Positions 23,693 to 31,582 of a stretch of 64,000 nucleotides of DNA are shown one piece after another. Position numbers and translations under genes: made by a program. A model generated the notes under the pieces. The model searched no databases and was not told the origin of the DNA. It saw nothing but the letters and a program-made list of their open reading frames with translations. Positions within the stretch are counted from its first letter, which is position 1. Each line of letters starts with the position of its first letter. Source of the stretch: Actinomadura violacea (GTDB taxonomy: Bacteria; Actinomycetota; Actinomycetes; Streptosporangiales; Streptosporangiaceae); assembly GCF_017573465.1 (NCBI RefSeq), contig NZ_JAGEPF010000042.1, positions 24,367 to 88,366 on the forward strand, given 5' to 3'.

Positions 23693-26346
23693 GCTGGGAC
23701 GCGATCCGCGACGCGATCGACGCCAAGGACCAGGGCCGCGTCATCGGCCTCGTCCGCGGGCTCGACGGGCCGGGACGCAAGGAGGTCGCCGACCGGCTCC
23801 CCGGCAAGCTGAAGGAGATGCGCGACGCCACCCGGTTCGGGGACCTGGAGAGGGGCTACCACCGGCCGCTGATGATGGCGGGCGCCGGCACGATCGGCGG
23901 CGCCGCCGCCGTCGCGGCCTGGCTGTGCCGCCGCGAGTTCGACACCTGGTGGCTCCGCTCCCAGGGCCGGGAGCTGCGCCGGGACCTGGACGCCGTCACC
24001 GCCGACCGCCCGGCCGAATGGCGCGCCGACGTCGCCCGCCGCATCGCCGACCGCCTCCGGATCACCGACTTCGCGGAGTCCGTGCTGCCGCGCTGGCACA
24101 TGGCGGCGGGGCTCACGCTGTCGGCGGGAGCGGAGCCCCCGGCTGCGGACGGCTTCGTCGTGCTGTGGGCGAGCGGCGGCGCCGACCCGAGCGCCCTCGC
24201 CGACGACCCGTTCCTGGACGCCCTCGTCCCGCGCCTGTTCGAGGCCGACGGCGTTGGCACGGCCCTCGCCTTCGACGAGAACACCCTGCAGTACAAGCCG
24301 GACGGCGAGAAGTCCTGGGTCGGGGCGCTCGCCGGGCTCTCCGCGTCGGGACGGCTCGACCGCGGGATGCTGCTGGACGGCTGCGTCAGCCGCTTCCTGC
24401 GCGGCGGCACGCCCCATGAGCTGCGATGGTTCGTCCGGCTGCACGAAGTCCTCGACCCGACCGCGGAGGAGCTCGCGGCGCGTGCGCGCGACTACGTCCG
24501 GCTGCTGCCGGCCGCGCCGCCGAAGGTCGCGGACGTGGCGCTGCAGGCCGTCCGCCAGGCCGACGACCGCGAGCCGATCGAGGAGCCGCTGTTCGAGGAG
24601 GCCGCGGGCGCGGTGCTGTTCCGGCCCGAGAAGAAGCTCGTCCGGGCCGGGCTGACCTGGGCGGACCGGACGGCGCGTAAGCACGACCGGGTGGACGCCG
24701 CGCTCCGCGCCGTCCTCGCGGTGTTCTCTTCGGACGCCCTCGACCTGCGGGAGCGCGCCGTCAAGGTCGCCGTGAAGCATGCCGGGAAGGCGTCCGCCGA
24801 GGCCCGCGAGGGCGTCCGGATCGCCGCCGCCGAACTCCCGGACACCCTGCGCGCCATGATCGCCGAGGCGTTCGGCGAAGTCGGCGCCGCCGCCCCCGAA
24901 CCCTGGGCGCCGCCCGGTCCGCCGCCGTTCGTCCCGCGCGAGATGCCCGCGCCGATCGGCTCGCCCGCCGAACTCGCCGAGGAGTTCGCCGTCCTCCTGC
25001 GCACCGAGCACCCGGACTGGCTCGCGGTCGAACGCTTCGTCGCCGCGCTCGTGGCGTTCGCCTACCAGGACATCGACGGCACGAGGAACGCCCTGCGTCC
25101 CGTCGTGGACAAGCGGGCGCCCTGGCTGGCGGACCCCGACCAGCAGATAGGCCACCACGAGAAGGACTGGACGCTGTTCTCCGTCCGCTGCCTGCTCGTC
25201 CCCAAGACCCCCGGCCGCCTGGTCGAGGCCCTCGCCTCGCTCGTCAAGGGATGGTCGCGCAAGGGCGAAACGGTCTTCGATCCGCAGCTGGACCGGTTCC
25301 TGGCCCTGCGCGGGCGCGAGATCGCCGCCGCCGTCGGACGGGTCCCGGTCCTGCTGGCCACCCCCACCACGGCCGCCGGGCACGTCGATCCCGACGTGCT
25401 CGTCGAGCGGCTCGAGAGGCTCGAAGCGGCGGGGGCCGAGCCGGGACGCGCGGAACTGGCGCAGGCGATGCTCCGCGTCCCGCGCGAGATCGACCCGGCC
25501 GCCGTCACCCGCGCCAAGGGCCTGGCCTCGCCGGCCGGGCAGGCGATGGCGGCCTGGCTGGCCGCGGGCCCGCAGCCCGACCCGGACGTCCGGTGCGAGG
25601 TCCTGGAGGAGCCGACCGCGACGGTCGGCGACCGCACGCTCCGCCTCCCGTCCCGGATCTTCTCCGCCGTCTCCTTCCCCGGCGACTCCGACATCGCGCG
25701 TCTGTGCTCCTTCCCGGAGGAGGGCTGGCGGGACTTCGGACGGCCGAAGTTCTCCCACACGTTCGCCTGGTGGCCGGGAATCACGCCGTCCCACCGGGAG
25801 ATCGCCGCCGCGCAACTCGTCCCCTACCAGGCCGGCCTGACCGACGAGGCCTGGCTGCAGGGCACGACGATGCTGGCCCTCGCGGAGGCGGACGGGCCGT
25901 CCGGGGCCGCCACCGGGACGCTGCTCGCCTGCACGCTGGCCAACGCGCACGAACGCCACCGCGCCGACGCCGTCGACGCGCTGCTCACGCTGAGCGCGCG
26001 CGGCGTCCTGCCCGCCGCCGAGACCGGCGCCGCGATCGGCCGGCTCGCCGCGTTCGGCCGCATCAAGCTCGGCCGGATCGGGAAGGCCCTGGGCTCCGCC
26101 GCCGACGCGGGCGCGCACGCCGACGTCTGGACGATCATCGCCGCCGCGCTGCCCGAGGTCCTCGCCGAGCCGGACGGGCACGCGGTCCGCGGCCTGCCCG
26201 ACCTGCTCGCCCTCGGCACCCGCACCGCCGAGACGACCCGGGCGCGCGGCGCGATCCCCGCGCTGGAGGCCGTGGCGGGCCGCGGCGGGTCCAGCCGGCC
26301 GGTGAAGGAGGCCGCCCGGCTGCACCGGACCCTCACCGCAACCTGA
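23689..26346 (+). CDS. Large helical protein coupled to the SWIM protein (DUF6493-like)
   Basis: 885 residues starting at the ATG overlapping the SWIM stop (ATGA). Mostly alpha-helical with HEAT-like character, no signal peptide and no catalytic motif that I recognise. A conserved-looking block is FAWWPGITPSHREIAAAQLVPYQ near residue 695, followed by LLTLSARGVLPA and IAAALPEVL. I associate this layout with DUF6493 proteins, which commonly follow SWIM genes in Streptomyces and relatives, but the family name is from memory. Function unknown. Ogt follows 74 bp later and is probably separate. Confidence 0.75.
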   Translation: MSWDAIRDAIDAKDQGRVIGLVRGLDGPGRKEVADRLPGKLKEMRDATRFGDLERGYHRPLMMAGAGTIGGAAAVAAWLCRREFDTWWLRSQGRELRRDLDAVTADRPAEWRADVARRIADRLRITDFAESVLPRWHMAAGLTLSAGAEPPAADGFVVLWASGGADPSALADDPFLDALVPRLFEADGVGTALAFDENTLQYKPDGEKSWVGALAGLSASGRLDRGMLLDGCVSRFLRGGTPHELRWFVRLHEVLDPTAEELAARARDYVRLLPAAPPKVADVALQAVRQADDREPIEEPLFEEAAGAVLFRPEKKLVRAGLTWADRTARKHDRVDAALRAVLAVFSSDALDLRERAVKVAVKHAGKASAEAREGVRIAAAELPDTLRAMIAEAFGEVGAAAPEPWAPPGPPPFVPREMPAPIGSPAELAEEFAVLLRTEHPDWLAVERFVAALVAFAYQDIDGTRNALRPVVDKRAPWLADPDQQIGHHEKDWTLFSVRCLLVPKTPGRLVEALASLVKGWSRKGETVFDPQLDRFLALRGREIAAAVGRVPVLLATPTTAAGHVDPDVLVERLERLEAAGAEPGRAELAQAMLRVPREIDPAAVTRAKGLASPAGQAMAAWLAAGPQPDPDVRCEVLEEPTATVGDRTLRLPSRIFSAVSFPGDSDIARLCSFPEEGWRDFGRPKFSHTFAWWPGITPSHREIAAAQLVPYQAGLTDEAWLQGTTMLALAEADGPSGAATGTLLACTLANAHERHRADAVDALLTLSARGVLPAAETGAAIGRLAAFGRIKLGRIGKALGSAADAGAHADVWTIIAAALPEVLAEPDGHAVRGLPDLLALGTRTAETTRARGAIPALEAVAGRGGSSRPVKEAARLHRTLTAT

Positions 26347-26420
26347 CCGGGCCTCGCGGTGTTGAAGCGAGTGACGGACCCGCATGGCAGGCTGGACGGA
26401 CCGGAAGGGAGCATCCGACG

Positions 26421-26963
26421 ATGACCGACACACTCGCGTTCGGCACGGTCGACACCGTGCTGGGCCGGCTGCTCGTGAGCGAGACCGAGACGGGGATCGT
26501 GTCGCTGGACTTCCGCGACACCCCCGCCGCCCGCGAGCGCGCCGCCCGCAAGACGGGGCTGCCCGTCGTGGACGCGCCCGGACGGCTCGACCCGGCGTTG
26601 GCGGCGCTGCGCGACTACTTCGCCGGCGACCTGAAGACGTTCGAGCTGCCGATCGACTGGCGGCTGGTGGGCGACGTCCAGCGGCAGGTCCTGGCGACGC
26701 TGTACGAGACCGTCCCCTACGGGCGGACGATCACCTACGGCGACCTCGGCGACCGCAGCGGCACCGAGGTCCACGCTCAGGTCATCGGCCAGGTGATGGG
26801 GAGCAACCCGATCCCGCTGATCGTCCCGTGCCACCGGGTGGTCGCCTCGAACGGCCTCGGCGGCTACAGCGGCGGCTCGGGCGTCGAGGTCAAGCGCTGG
26901 CTGCTCACCCTCGAGGGAGCCCTCCCCGCCACCCTCGACTGGGACATCACCCGGGCCCCCTGA
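26421..26963 (+). CDS. ogt: Methylated-DNA-[protein]-cysteine S-methyltransferase
   Basis: Suicide repair protein that removes alkyl groups from O6-alkylguanine. 180 residues, standard length. The acceptor Cys137 lies in the invariant PCHRV; the recognition helix is YGRTITYGDLGDRSG and the Asn hinge is in MGSNPIPLIVPCHRV. The ATG at 26421 has GGAAGGGAG upstream. It abuts the convergent Uma2 gene with no spacer (stops at 26961-26963 and 26964-26966). Confidence 0.95.
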   Translation: MTDTLAFGTVDTVLGRLLVSETETGIVSLDFRDTPAARERAARKTGLPVVDAPGRLDPALAALRDYFAGDLKTFELPIDWRLVGDVQRQVLATLYETVPYGRTITYGDLGDRSGTEVHAQVIGQVMGSNPIPLIVPCHRVVASNGLGGYSGGSGVEVKRWLLTLEGALPATLDWDITRAP

Positions 26964-27551
26964 TCACCGCCGCCGCGGCCCGACGAGCACGGCCGGGTCG
27001 AACGACACCTCGAACGGCTCCGCGATCCGCAGCGTCCGCCCCGCGCAGACGCGGTCGGCCTGCACGTACTCGCCGTCCTTGAGGGCGAGCACCTCCACGC
27101 AGGGCGCCCCCTCGCCGATCAGCTCGACGCGCAGGAACACCGGGATGCCCGCCGCCGCGTACATCCGGGGCTTGTCGGTGAAGTCGCGCCGGCGGTTGCT
27201 TCGCCCCGGGCTGACCACTTCGGCGACGAGGTGGATGTACTGCGGGTCGAGCGCCACGGTGCCGGCGAGCATGGCCTCGGCGTCACCGACCACGACGTCG
27301 GGAATCGCGCCTTCACCTGCGCAGGGAACGTTGGCTCCCTCGGTCACCTCCATGTCGTCCGGCGCGGCGGCAAGGAGCACGTCGCGCAGCCGTCCTGTGC
27401 AGATCTGATGATTGGTCGCGGCGAGGGGGCTCACGACGTAACTCCCGTCGATCAGTTCGACGCGCTGCCCGCTCTCCGGCAGCGCCAGCCAGTCCTCGAC
27501 GGTGAACCCATCACGATCAGGCATCGGTTCGGCGGGCATTGCGAGTGCCAC
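26964..27551 (-). CDS. Uma2 family putative restriction-endonuclease-fold protein
   Basis: 195 residues matching Uma2/DUF820: VELIDGSYVVSPLAATNHQ, IPDVVVGDAE, then the PD-(D/E)xK-like core LVAEVVSPGRSNRRRDFTDKPRMYAAAGIPVFLRVE. These genes are abundant in actinomycetes and cyanobacteria and have no settled role. Start is the GTG at 27551, which has a perfect GGAGGTGA nine bases upstream; the Met at residue 5 lacks one. An inverted repeat at 27570-27613 flanks the promoter region. Confidence 0.85.
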   Translation of the reverse strand: MALAMPAEPMPDRDGFTVEDWLALPESGQRVELIDGSYVVSPLAATNHQICTGRLRDVLLAAAPDDMEVTEGANVPCAGEGAIPDVVVGDAEAMLAGTVALDPQYIHLVAEVVSPGRSNRRRDFTDKPRMYAAAGIPVFLRVELIGEGAPCVEVLALKDGEYVQADRVCAGRTLRIAEPFEVSFDPAVLVGPRRR

Positions 27552-27569
27552 GCCTCATCACCTCCATAG

Positions 27570-27613
27570 GCCCAGTGTGTCATGGGGGACATCGACGTTC
27601 GATCACACTGGGC
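27570..27613. promoter_or_regulatory. Long-spaced inverted repeat upstream of the Uma2 gene
   Basis: GCCCAGTGTG (27570-27579) and CACACTGGGC (27604-27613) are perfect 10-bp arms with 24 bp between, starting 19 bp before the start codon. It could be an operator pair or a leader hairpin. Confidence 0.45.
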
Positions 27614-27711
27614 GTTCACTTGATTACGCCGAGAGGTCGGAAGTTAGCAGCCCGAGGATCGGCGTGTCAGGCGAACGGTGGATGCCGGCTCGCCGGGTGG
27701 CGCGGGGCGGG

Positions 27712-28626
27712 TCAGGCGGGGGCGGGGGCGTAGGTGACGCCGGTGAGGGACTCGGAGATCTGCCACAGGCGCTCGGCCAGGCCGGGCTTGGCGGCCTGCG
27801 GCGGGGTGACGACCTTGGCGGGGGCGCCGCGGTACTGCAGGAGGCGGGGGCCGTAGCAGGCGCCGCCCTCGACGTCCGGCGCGGTGGCGGCGTAGAGGGA
27901 CGGGAGCGCACCGGCGGCGGCGGGCTGCGCCACGACGGTGTTGGCGAGCACCATGGCCTTCTGCATGACCGTGTTGCCGGCCATCTTCGGGCCGGCCTCC
28001 TGCAGGTTGGTGGCGGCGTAGCCGGGGTGGGCGGCGACGCTGGTGACCTCGGGGACGCGGCGGTCCAGCTCGCGGGCGAAGACGAGGTTGGCGAGCTTGG
28101 CCTGCCCGTAGGCGCCCCACTTGCTGTAGCGGCGCTCGCTCTGCAGGTCGGCGAAGCGGAACCGGCCGCCCCAGGCGGCCCCGGACGTCACCGTGACGAC
28201 GCGGGCGGACGCGGCGGCGCGCAGCGCGGGCAGCAGCAGGCCGGTGAGCGCGAAGTGGCCGAGGTGGTTGGTGCCGAACTGCATCTCGAAGCCGTCGGCG
28301 GTCGTGCGGTGCGGGATCGCCATGACGCCGGCGTTGTTGACCAGGACGTCGAGGGGCGCGTCGCCGTACCGGGACGCGAACGCGCGGACCGACGCCAGGT
28401 CGGCGAGGTCGAGCGCGCCGAGGGTGACGTCGGCGCCGGGCGCGGCGGCCCTGATCCGGTCGAAGGCGGCCTGGCCGCGTTCGGCGCTGCGGCAGGCCAG
28501 CACGACGGACGCGCCGTGCCGGGCGAGCTGCAGGGCCGTGTGGTAGCCGATGCCGCTGTTGGCCCCGGTGACGATCGCCCGCCTGCCCTGCAGGCCGGGG
28601 ATGTCGGCCGCCGTCCACCCGCTCAT
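27712..28626 (-). CDS. Short-chain dehydrogenase/reductase
   Basis: 304 residues, classical SDR close to the retinol dehydrogenase/protochlorophyllide reductase group. NAD(P) loop TGANSGIGYH, NNAG motif in VLVNNAGVMAI, catalytic Ser in VTVTSGAAWG and YGQAK as the Tyr/Lys pair. The ATG at 28626 has GGAGG five bases upstream. A promoter is visible at 28657-28685. Substrate not predictable. Confidence 0.9.
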   Translation of the reverse strand: MSGWTAADIPGLQGRRAIVTGANSGIGYHTALQLARHGASVVLACRSAERGQAAFDRIRAAAPGADVTLGALDLADLASVRAFASRYGDAPLDVLVNNAGVMAIPHRTTADGFEMQFGTNHLGHFALTGLLLPALRAAASARVVTVTSGAAWGGRFRFADLQSERRYSKWGAYGQAKLANLVFARELDRRVPEVTSVAAHPGYAATNLQEAGPKMAGNTVMQKAMVLANTVVAQPAAAGALPSLYAATAPDVEGGACYGPRLLQYRGAPAKVVTPPQAAKPGLAERLWQISESLTGVTYAPAPA

Positions 28627-28656
28627 GCGCACCTCCACGTCATAGCGCGACCTCAA

Positions 28657-28685
28657 AAGTTAGACGTGTCATGCAATAGCGACAA
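28657..28685 (-). promoter_or_regulatory. Promoter of the SDR gene
   Basis: On the minus strand -35 TTGTCG (28685-28680), a 17-bp spacer and -10 TAACTT (28662-28657), leading to the start codon at 28626. Confidence 0.55.
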
Positions 28686-28755
28686 CCCGTGTGGCACGAT
28701 TCACAGACCCGGCCGGGCGATCCGAGGGCGCCCGGCCGGTCTCCCGCCGCTCGGG

Positions 28756-29244
28756 TCAGGCGGGAAGGTTCTTCTCGATGGCGGCGACGACGTCCGCGGA
28801 CTCCGGCTCGGACTGCGGCGCGAACCGGGCGGCGACCGCGCCGTCCGGGGCGATCAGGAACTTCTCGAAGTTCCACCGGATGTCGCCGGTGTGGCCCTCG
28901 GCGTCGGGAGTGCCGACGAGGCCCCCGTACAGCGCGTGCCGGCCGTCGCCGTTGACCTCGATCTTCTCGGTCATGGGGAAGGTGACCCCGTAGGTCGCCG
29001 AGCAGAACTCGGCGATCTCCTCGGCACTGCCGGGCTCCTGGCCCATGAACTGGTTGCAGGGCACGCCGAGAACGGTGAAGCCGCGCTCGGCGAACCGCTC
29101 CTGCAGTCGCTCCAGTCCGGAGTACTGCGGGGTCAGGCCGCACTTGGAGGCGACGTTGACGACGAGCACGGCCTTGCCCCGATACTGCCCGAGGTCCGCG
29201 GAACCGCCCCGCAGACCCTCGATCTCCACGTCATAGAAGGACAT
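28756..29244 (-). CDS. Glutathione peroxidase family thiol peroxidase
   Basis: 162 residues. The peroxidatic Cys35 sits in NVASKCGLTPQY, the Gln in GVPCNQFMGQEPG, and Trp/Asn in RWNFEKFL: the complete GPx catalytic set with Cys in place of selenocysteine. Actinomycetes lack or rarely use glutathione, so thioredoxin or mycothiol-linked reduction is more likely; the second Cys in VPCNQF supports a thioredoxin-dependent cycle. It lies behind, and in the same orientation as, the small membrane proteins upstream. Confidence 0.92.
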   Translation of the reverse strand: MSFYDVEIEGLRGGSADLGQYRGKAVLVVNVASKCGLTPQYSGLERLQERFAERGFTVLGVPCNQFMGQEPGSAEEIAEFCSATYGVTFPMTEKIEVNGDGRHALYGGLVGTPDAEGHTGDIRWNFEKFLIAPDGAVAARFAPQSEPESADVVAAIEKNLPA

Positions 29245-29310
29245 GTGGCCGATCCTAGGCGATCACCTCCGGCCCGCACCGCCGGGACGGCACCACCCGG
29301 ACGGGCCGGG

Positions 29311-29472
29311 TCACGGCGACAGGTCCAGGCTGCTCACGAACGAGGCGACCTGATCACCCGCCCTCCCCAGCTGCGTGAACGCGTTGTTGACGAAGCCGGC
29401 CGCGTCCCGGGGTGAGCTCAGCAGGTAGAAGATGACGAAGGCGATGGCCACATAGCGGAGGTTCTTCTTCAT
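29311..29472 (-). CDS. Single-span micro-membrane protein, copy B
   Basis: 53 residues from the ATG at 29472 (MKKNLRYVAIAFVIFYLL...). A Lys-rich start is followed by one hydrophobic span and the amphipathic segment GFVNNAFTQLGRAGDQVASFVSSL. It is clearly homologous to the 52-residue protein encoded just upstream at 29641-29799 (shared IAFV...Y...P..AA..VNNA...LG.A...). Similar short proteins occur in other actinomycetes without known function. The Shine-Dalgarno is weak. Confidence 0.7.
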   Translation of the reverse strand: MKKNLRYVAIAFVIFYLLSSPRDAAGFVNNAFTQLGRAGDQVASFVSSLDLSP

Positions 29473-29595
29473 CCGTACGCCGTCCCTGTTGTAGCGCAGC
29501 GACACATTGACCCGATCCAATGATGCCCAGCCGCGTCTGCTCGCAAAGCGGGATTTTACTGTGACGCGGGGGAGAGCGCTTGCTTGCCGCGCGCG

Positions 29596-29627
29596 AAAAA
29601 GCCCCGCACCCACCGCGGGTACGGGGC
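29596..29627 (-). terminator. Rho-independent terminator between the two micro-membrane genes
   Basis: Hairpin 29601-29627 (GCCCCG/CGGGGC, then ACCC/GGGT after one mismatch) followed on the minus strand by TTTTT (29600-29596), 14 bp after the stop of copy A. So the two copies are transcribed separately. Confidence 0.8.
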
Positions 29628-29640
29628 CTCGGAGCGGCGC

Positions 29641-29799
29641 CTAGTTGGGAATCGCGCTCATGAACTGCGACAACGACTCGGCCGCGGTCCCCAGCCCGCT
29701 CAGGGCGTTGTTGACCAGATTCGCCGCTCCCTCGGGCCTGCTGATGACATACCACGCCACAAAGGCGATAGAGGCCAGCTTCAACTGCTTCTTGTTCAC
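29641..29799 (-). CDS. Single-span micro-membrane protein, copy A
   Basis: 52 residues starting at a GTG (29799) with GAGGGTGG eight bases upstream, stop TAG at 29641. Sequence starts MNKKQLKLASIAFVAWYVIS, then RPEGAANLVNNALSGLGTA and a short amphipathic tail. Paralogue of the gene at 29311-29472. The conserved VNNA...LG.A segment after the membrane span is likely the functional part. Confidence 0.7.
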   Translation of the reverse strand: MNKKQLKLASIAFVAWYVISRPEGAANLVNNALSGLGTAAESLSQFMSAIPN

Positions 29800-29910
29800 T
29801 ACAACCACCCTCTGCGGTCGGATGCCTACGGAGTGTAGTTCCCAAGGGTGGCGGCATGGAGAGCAAGGCAGGGCAAAGTCAGGGTCTTGTCCGCTTGGAG
29901 CGGACGCGGC

Positions 29911-30207
29911 TCAGCGGGCGTGCCCGGTGAGGTACTCGATGTAGAAGGGCCGCAGGGCGTCGGCGACCTCGCCCTCCCCCGCGTGCGTGAACTCGCGCAG
30001 CAGCGACAGGCCGTGGAAGAGGTCGAACTCGGCGCGGTCGACCTCGCCGGTGGCCGCGGCGGCGGCCGGGATGGCGCGCAGCAGGTCCCACAGGAAGCCC
30101 ACGTCGTGGCGCTGTTTGGCCAGGTCCATCGCGCGGTCGTGCAGTTCCTTGGACGACAGGTTCGAAAGGTCGTCCTGCTTCGCGCCCTCAGGCGTCACAT
30201 CCGCCAT
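29911..30207 (-). CDS. Conserved hypothetical soluble protein
   Basis: 98 residues, no signal or membrane span, predicted helical: SSKELHDRAMDLAKQRHDVGFLWDLLRAIPAAAAATGEVDRAEFDL...ADALRPFYIEYL. Similar proteins are, from memory, common in Actinobacteria without a described role. Start ATG at 30207. It ends 111 bp before the micro-membrane gene. Confidence 0.7.
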   Translation of the reverse strand: MADVTPEGAKQDDLSNLSSKELHDRAMDLAKQRHDVGFLWDLLRAIPAAAAATGEVDRAEFDLFHGLSLLREFTHAGEGEVADALRPFYIEYLTGHAR

Positions 30208-30224
30208 GCCCCGACTCTATGCCA

Positions 30225-30258
30225 AGCCCGGCCCGGCCCCACAGGGCCGGGCCGGGCT
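30225..30258 (-). terminator. Terminator of the LCP gene
   Basis: A perfect 15-bp G/C stem (30225-30239 with 30244-30258) with a CACA loop, six bases after the LCP stop codon. Confidence 0.75.
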
Positions 30259-30264
30259 CGTGCG

Positions 30265-31425
30265 TCACTTCTGGCCGAGGTCGGACGGGATCGGCTGCCC
30301 CTGCTTGAGCGCGCCGAACAGCTCCGACGCCTTCGTCCTGTCCCAGGTGATGTAGGAGCCGGCGCTCGCCGACGACCCGGTGCCGCCGACCGGGACGGTC
30401 GTCGTCACGCCCCCGTTGGAGACGCCGCGCATCGCCCACATCATCCGCATCAGGTCGTACAGGTGGTCGCCGTCGTCCACGAGGAAGTTGCTGGTGGAGT
30501 TCAGGGCGAGCGGGACGCTGCGGAACGGGTTGAGGAGCGTCGCGGGGCTGGAGGCCTTCTTCATCAGCGCGCCGAAGAACTGCCGCTGGTGCTCGACGCG
30601 CTCCAGGTCGGCGCGGGCGTAGTGGCGGCTGCGGACGTAGCCGAGCGCGTCGCTGCCCTTGAGGTTCTGGCAGCCGGCCTTCAGGTCGATGCCGGCCTTC
30701 GGGTCCTTGAGGTTCTCCTTGACGCAGATGTTCACGCCGCCGACGGCGTCGACCACGCCCACGAACCCGTTGAACCCGATCTCGGCGTAGTGGTCGATGT
30801 GCACGCCGGTCGCCTTCTCGACGGTCTGCGCGAGCAGCTTCGGCCCGCCGAACGCGAAGGCCGCGTTCAGCTTGTTGGAGCCGTGCCCCGGGATCGGGAC
30901 GTAGGAGTCGCGCGGGAGGCTGACGAGGGACGTGCCGCCGGCGCCGTAGTGCAGCAGCATCATCGAGTCGGTGCGCCGCCCCGCGGCGTAGCCGGTGTGG
31001 AGCTTCTTCTGCGCCGCCTTGTCCAGGCCCTTGCGGCTGTCGGAGCCGACGATCAGCCAGTTGGTGCCGGGCGTGTCGGCGACCCGCCCCGGGTAGTCGA
31101 CCAGGACCGACTCCCGTTCCAGCCGCGAGTCGAGGTAGAAGTAGCCGCCGACGATCAGCAGCACGATGACGACGGCCAGCACACCGAGGACCCGGGGCCA
31201 GCGGCGCCGCCTGCGCCGCCGCGGCGGCGGGCCGCCCGCCGGGCCGTCGGGGTAGGAGCGGCCTCCGGCGAGCTGGTCGCCGGAGTACGGGTCCTCGTAC
31301 GGGTCGCCGTACGCCTCGCGCCCGTAGGCGGCCTGATGGTGCTCCGCGCGTACGGAGTTCTGCCTCTCGCGGACCACGCCGTCGTCCTTCCTGCGTGTCC
31401 TGCCCTCGGGCCAGCCGTCGGTCAT
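30265..31425 (-). CDS. LytR-CpsA-Psr (LCP) family glycopolymer transferase
   Basis: Membrane-anchored enzyme that attaches wall polymers (teichoic acid, arabinogalactan type) to peptidoglycan. 386 residues: a disordered, Tyr/Pro/Arg-rich cytosolic N-terminus ending in a run of Arg, one membrane span (VLGVLAVVIVLLIVGGYFYL, about 79-98), then the LCP domain. Conserved blocks are IVGSDSRKG, AAGRRTDSMML, VSLPRDSYVPIPG and YVRSRHYARADLERVEHQRQF, which include the catalytic Arg and Asp residues. Start is the ATG at 31425. Monocistronic, with a strong terminator. Confidence 0.92.
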   Translation of the reverse strand: MTDGWPEGRTRRKDDGVVRERQNSVRAEHHQAAYGREAYGDPYEDPYSGDQLAGGRSYPDGPAGGPPPRRRRRRRWPRVLGVLAVVIVLLIVGGYFYLDSRLERESVLVDYPGRVADTPGTNWLIVGSDSRKGLDKAAQKKLHTGYAAGRRTDSMMLLHYGAGGTSLVSLPRDSYVPIPGHGSNKLNAAFAFGGPKLLAQTVEKATGVHIDHYAEIGFNGFVGVVDAVGGVNICVKENLKDPKAGIDLKAGCQNLKGSDALGYVRSRHYARADLERVEHQRQFFGALMKKASSPATLLNPFRSVPLALNSTSNFLVDDGDHLYDLMRMMWAMRGVSNGGVTTTVPVGGTGSSASAGSYITWDRTKASELFGALKQGQPIPSDLGQK

Positions 31426-31582
31426 GCCGTAGACCCTAGACACTCGCACGGCGTGCCGCGTCCATCCGGCGCATGATTGTCCACAACTCCAAATCACTAC
31501 GTTATGTGACATGTGAAGCGGACAGCGTCCCCCTAAAGGCGCAGACTGCCCTTCGGTGGCACAGACGTGCGGAGGGCGGTCC

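Noticed and set aside
26421..27551. Ogt and Uma2 as part of a defence island with the SWIM operon
   Set aside because: Uma2 is convergent and Ogt has its own ribosome binding site and a 74-bp gap; neither is specifically linked to defence. Kept only as neighbours.
30240..31425. Linking the LCP gene to a wall-polymer gene cluster
   Set aside because: It is monocistronic with its own terminator and no glycosyltransferase or teichoic acid gene is within several kb.
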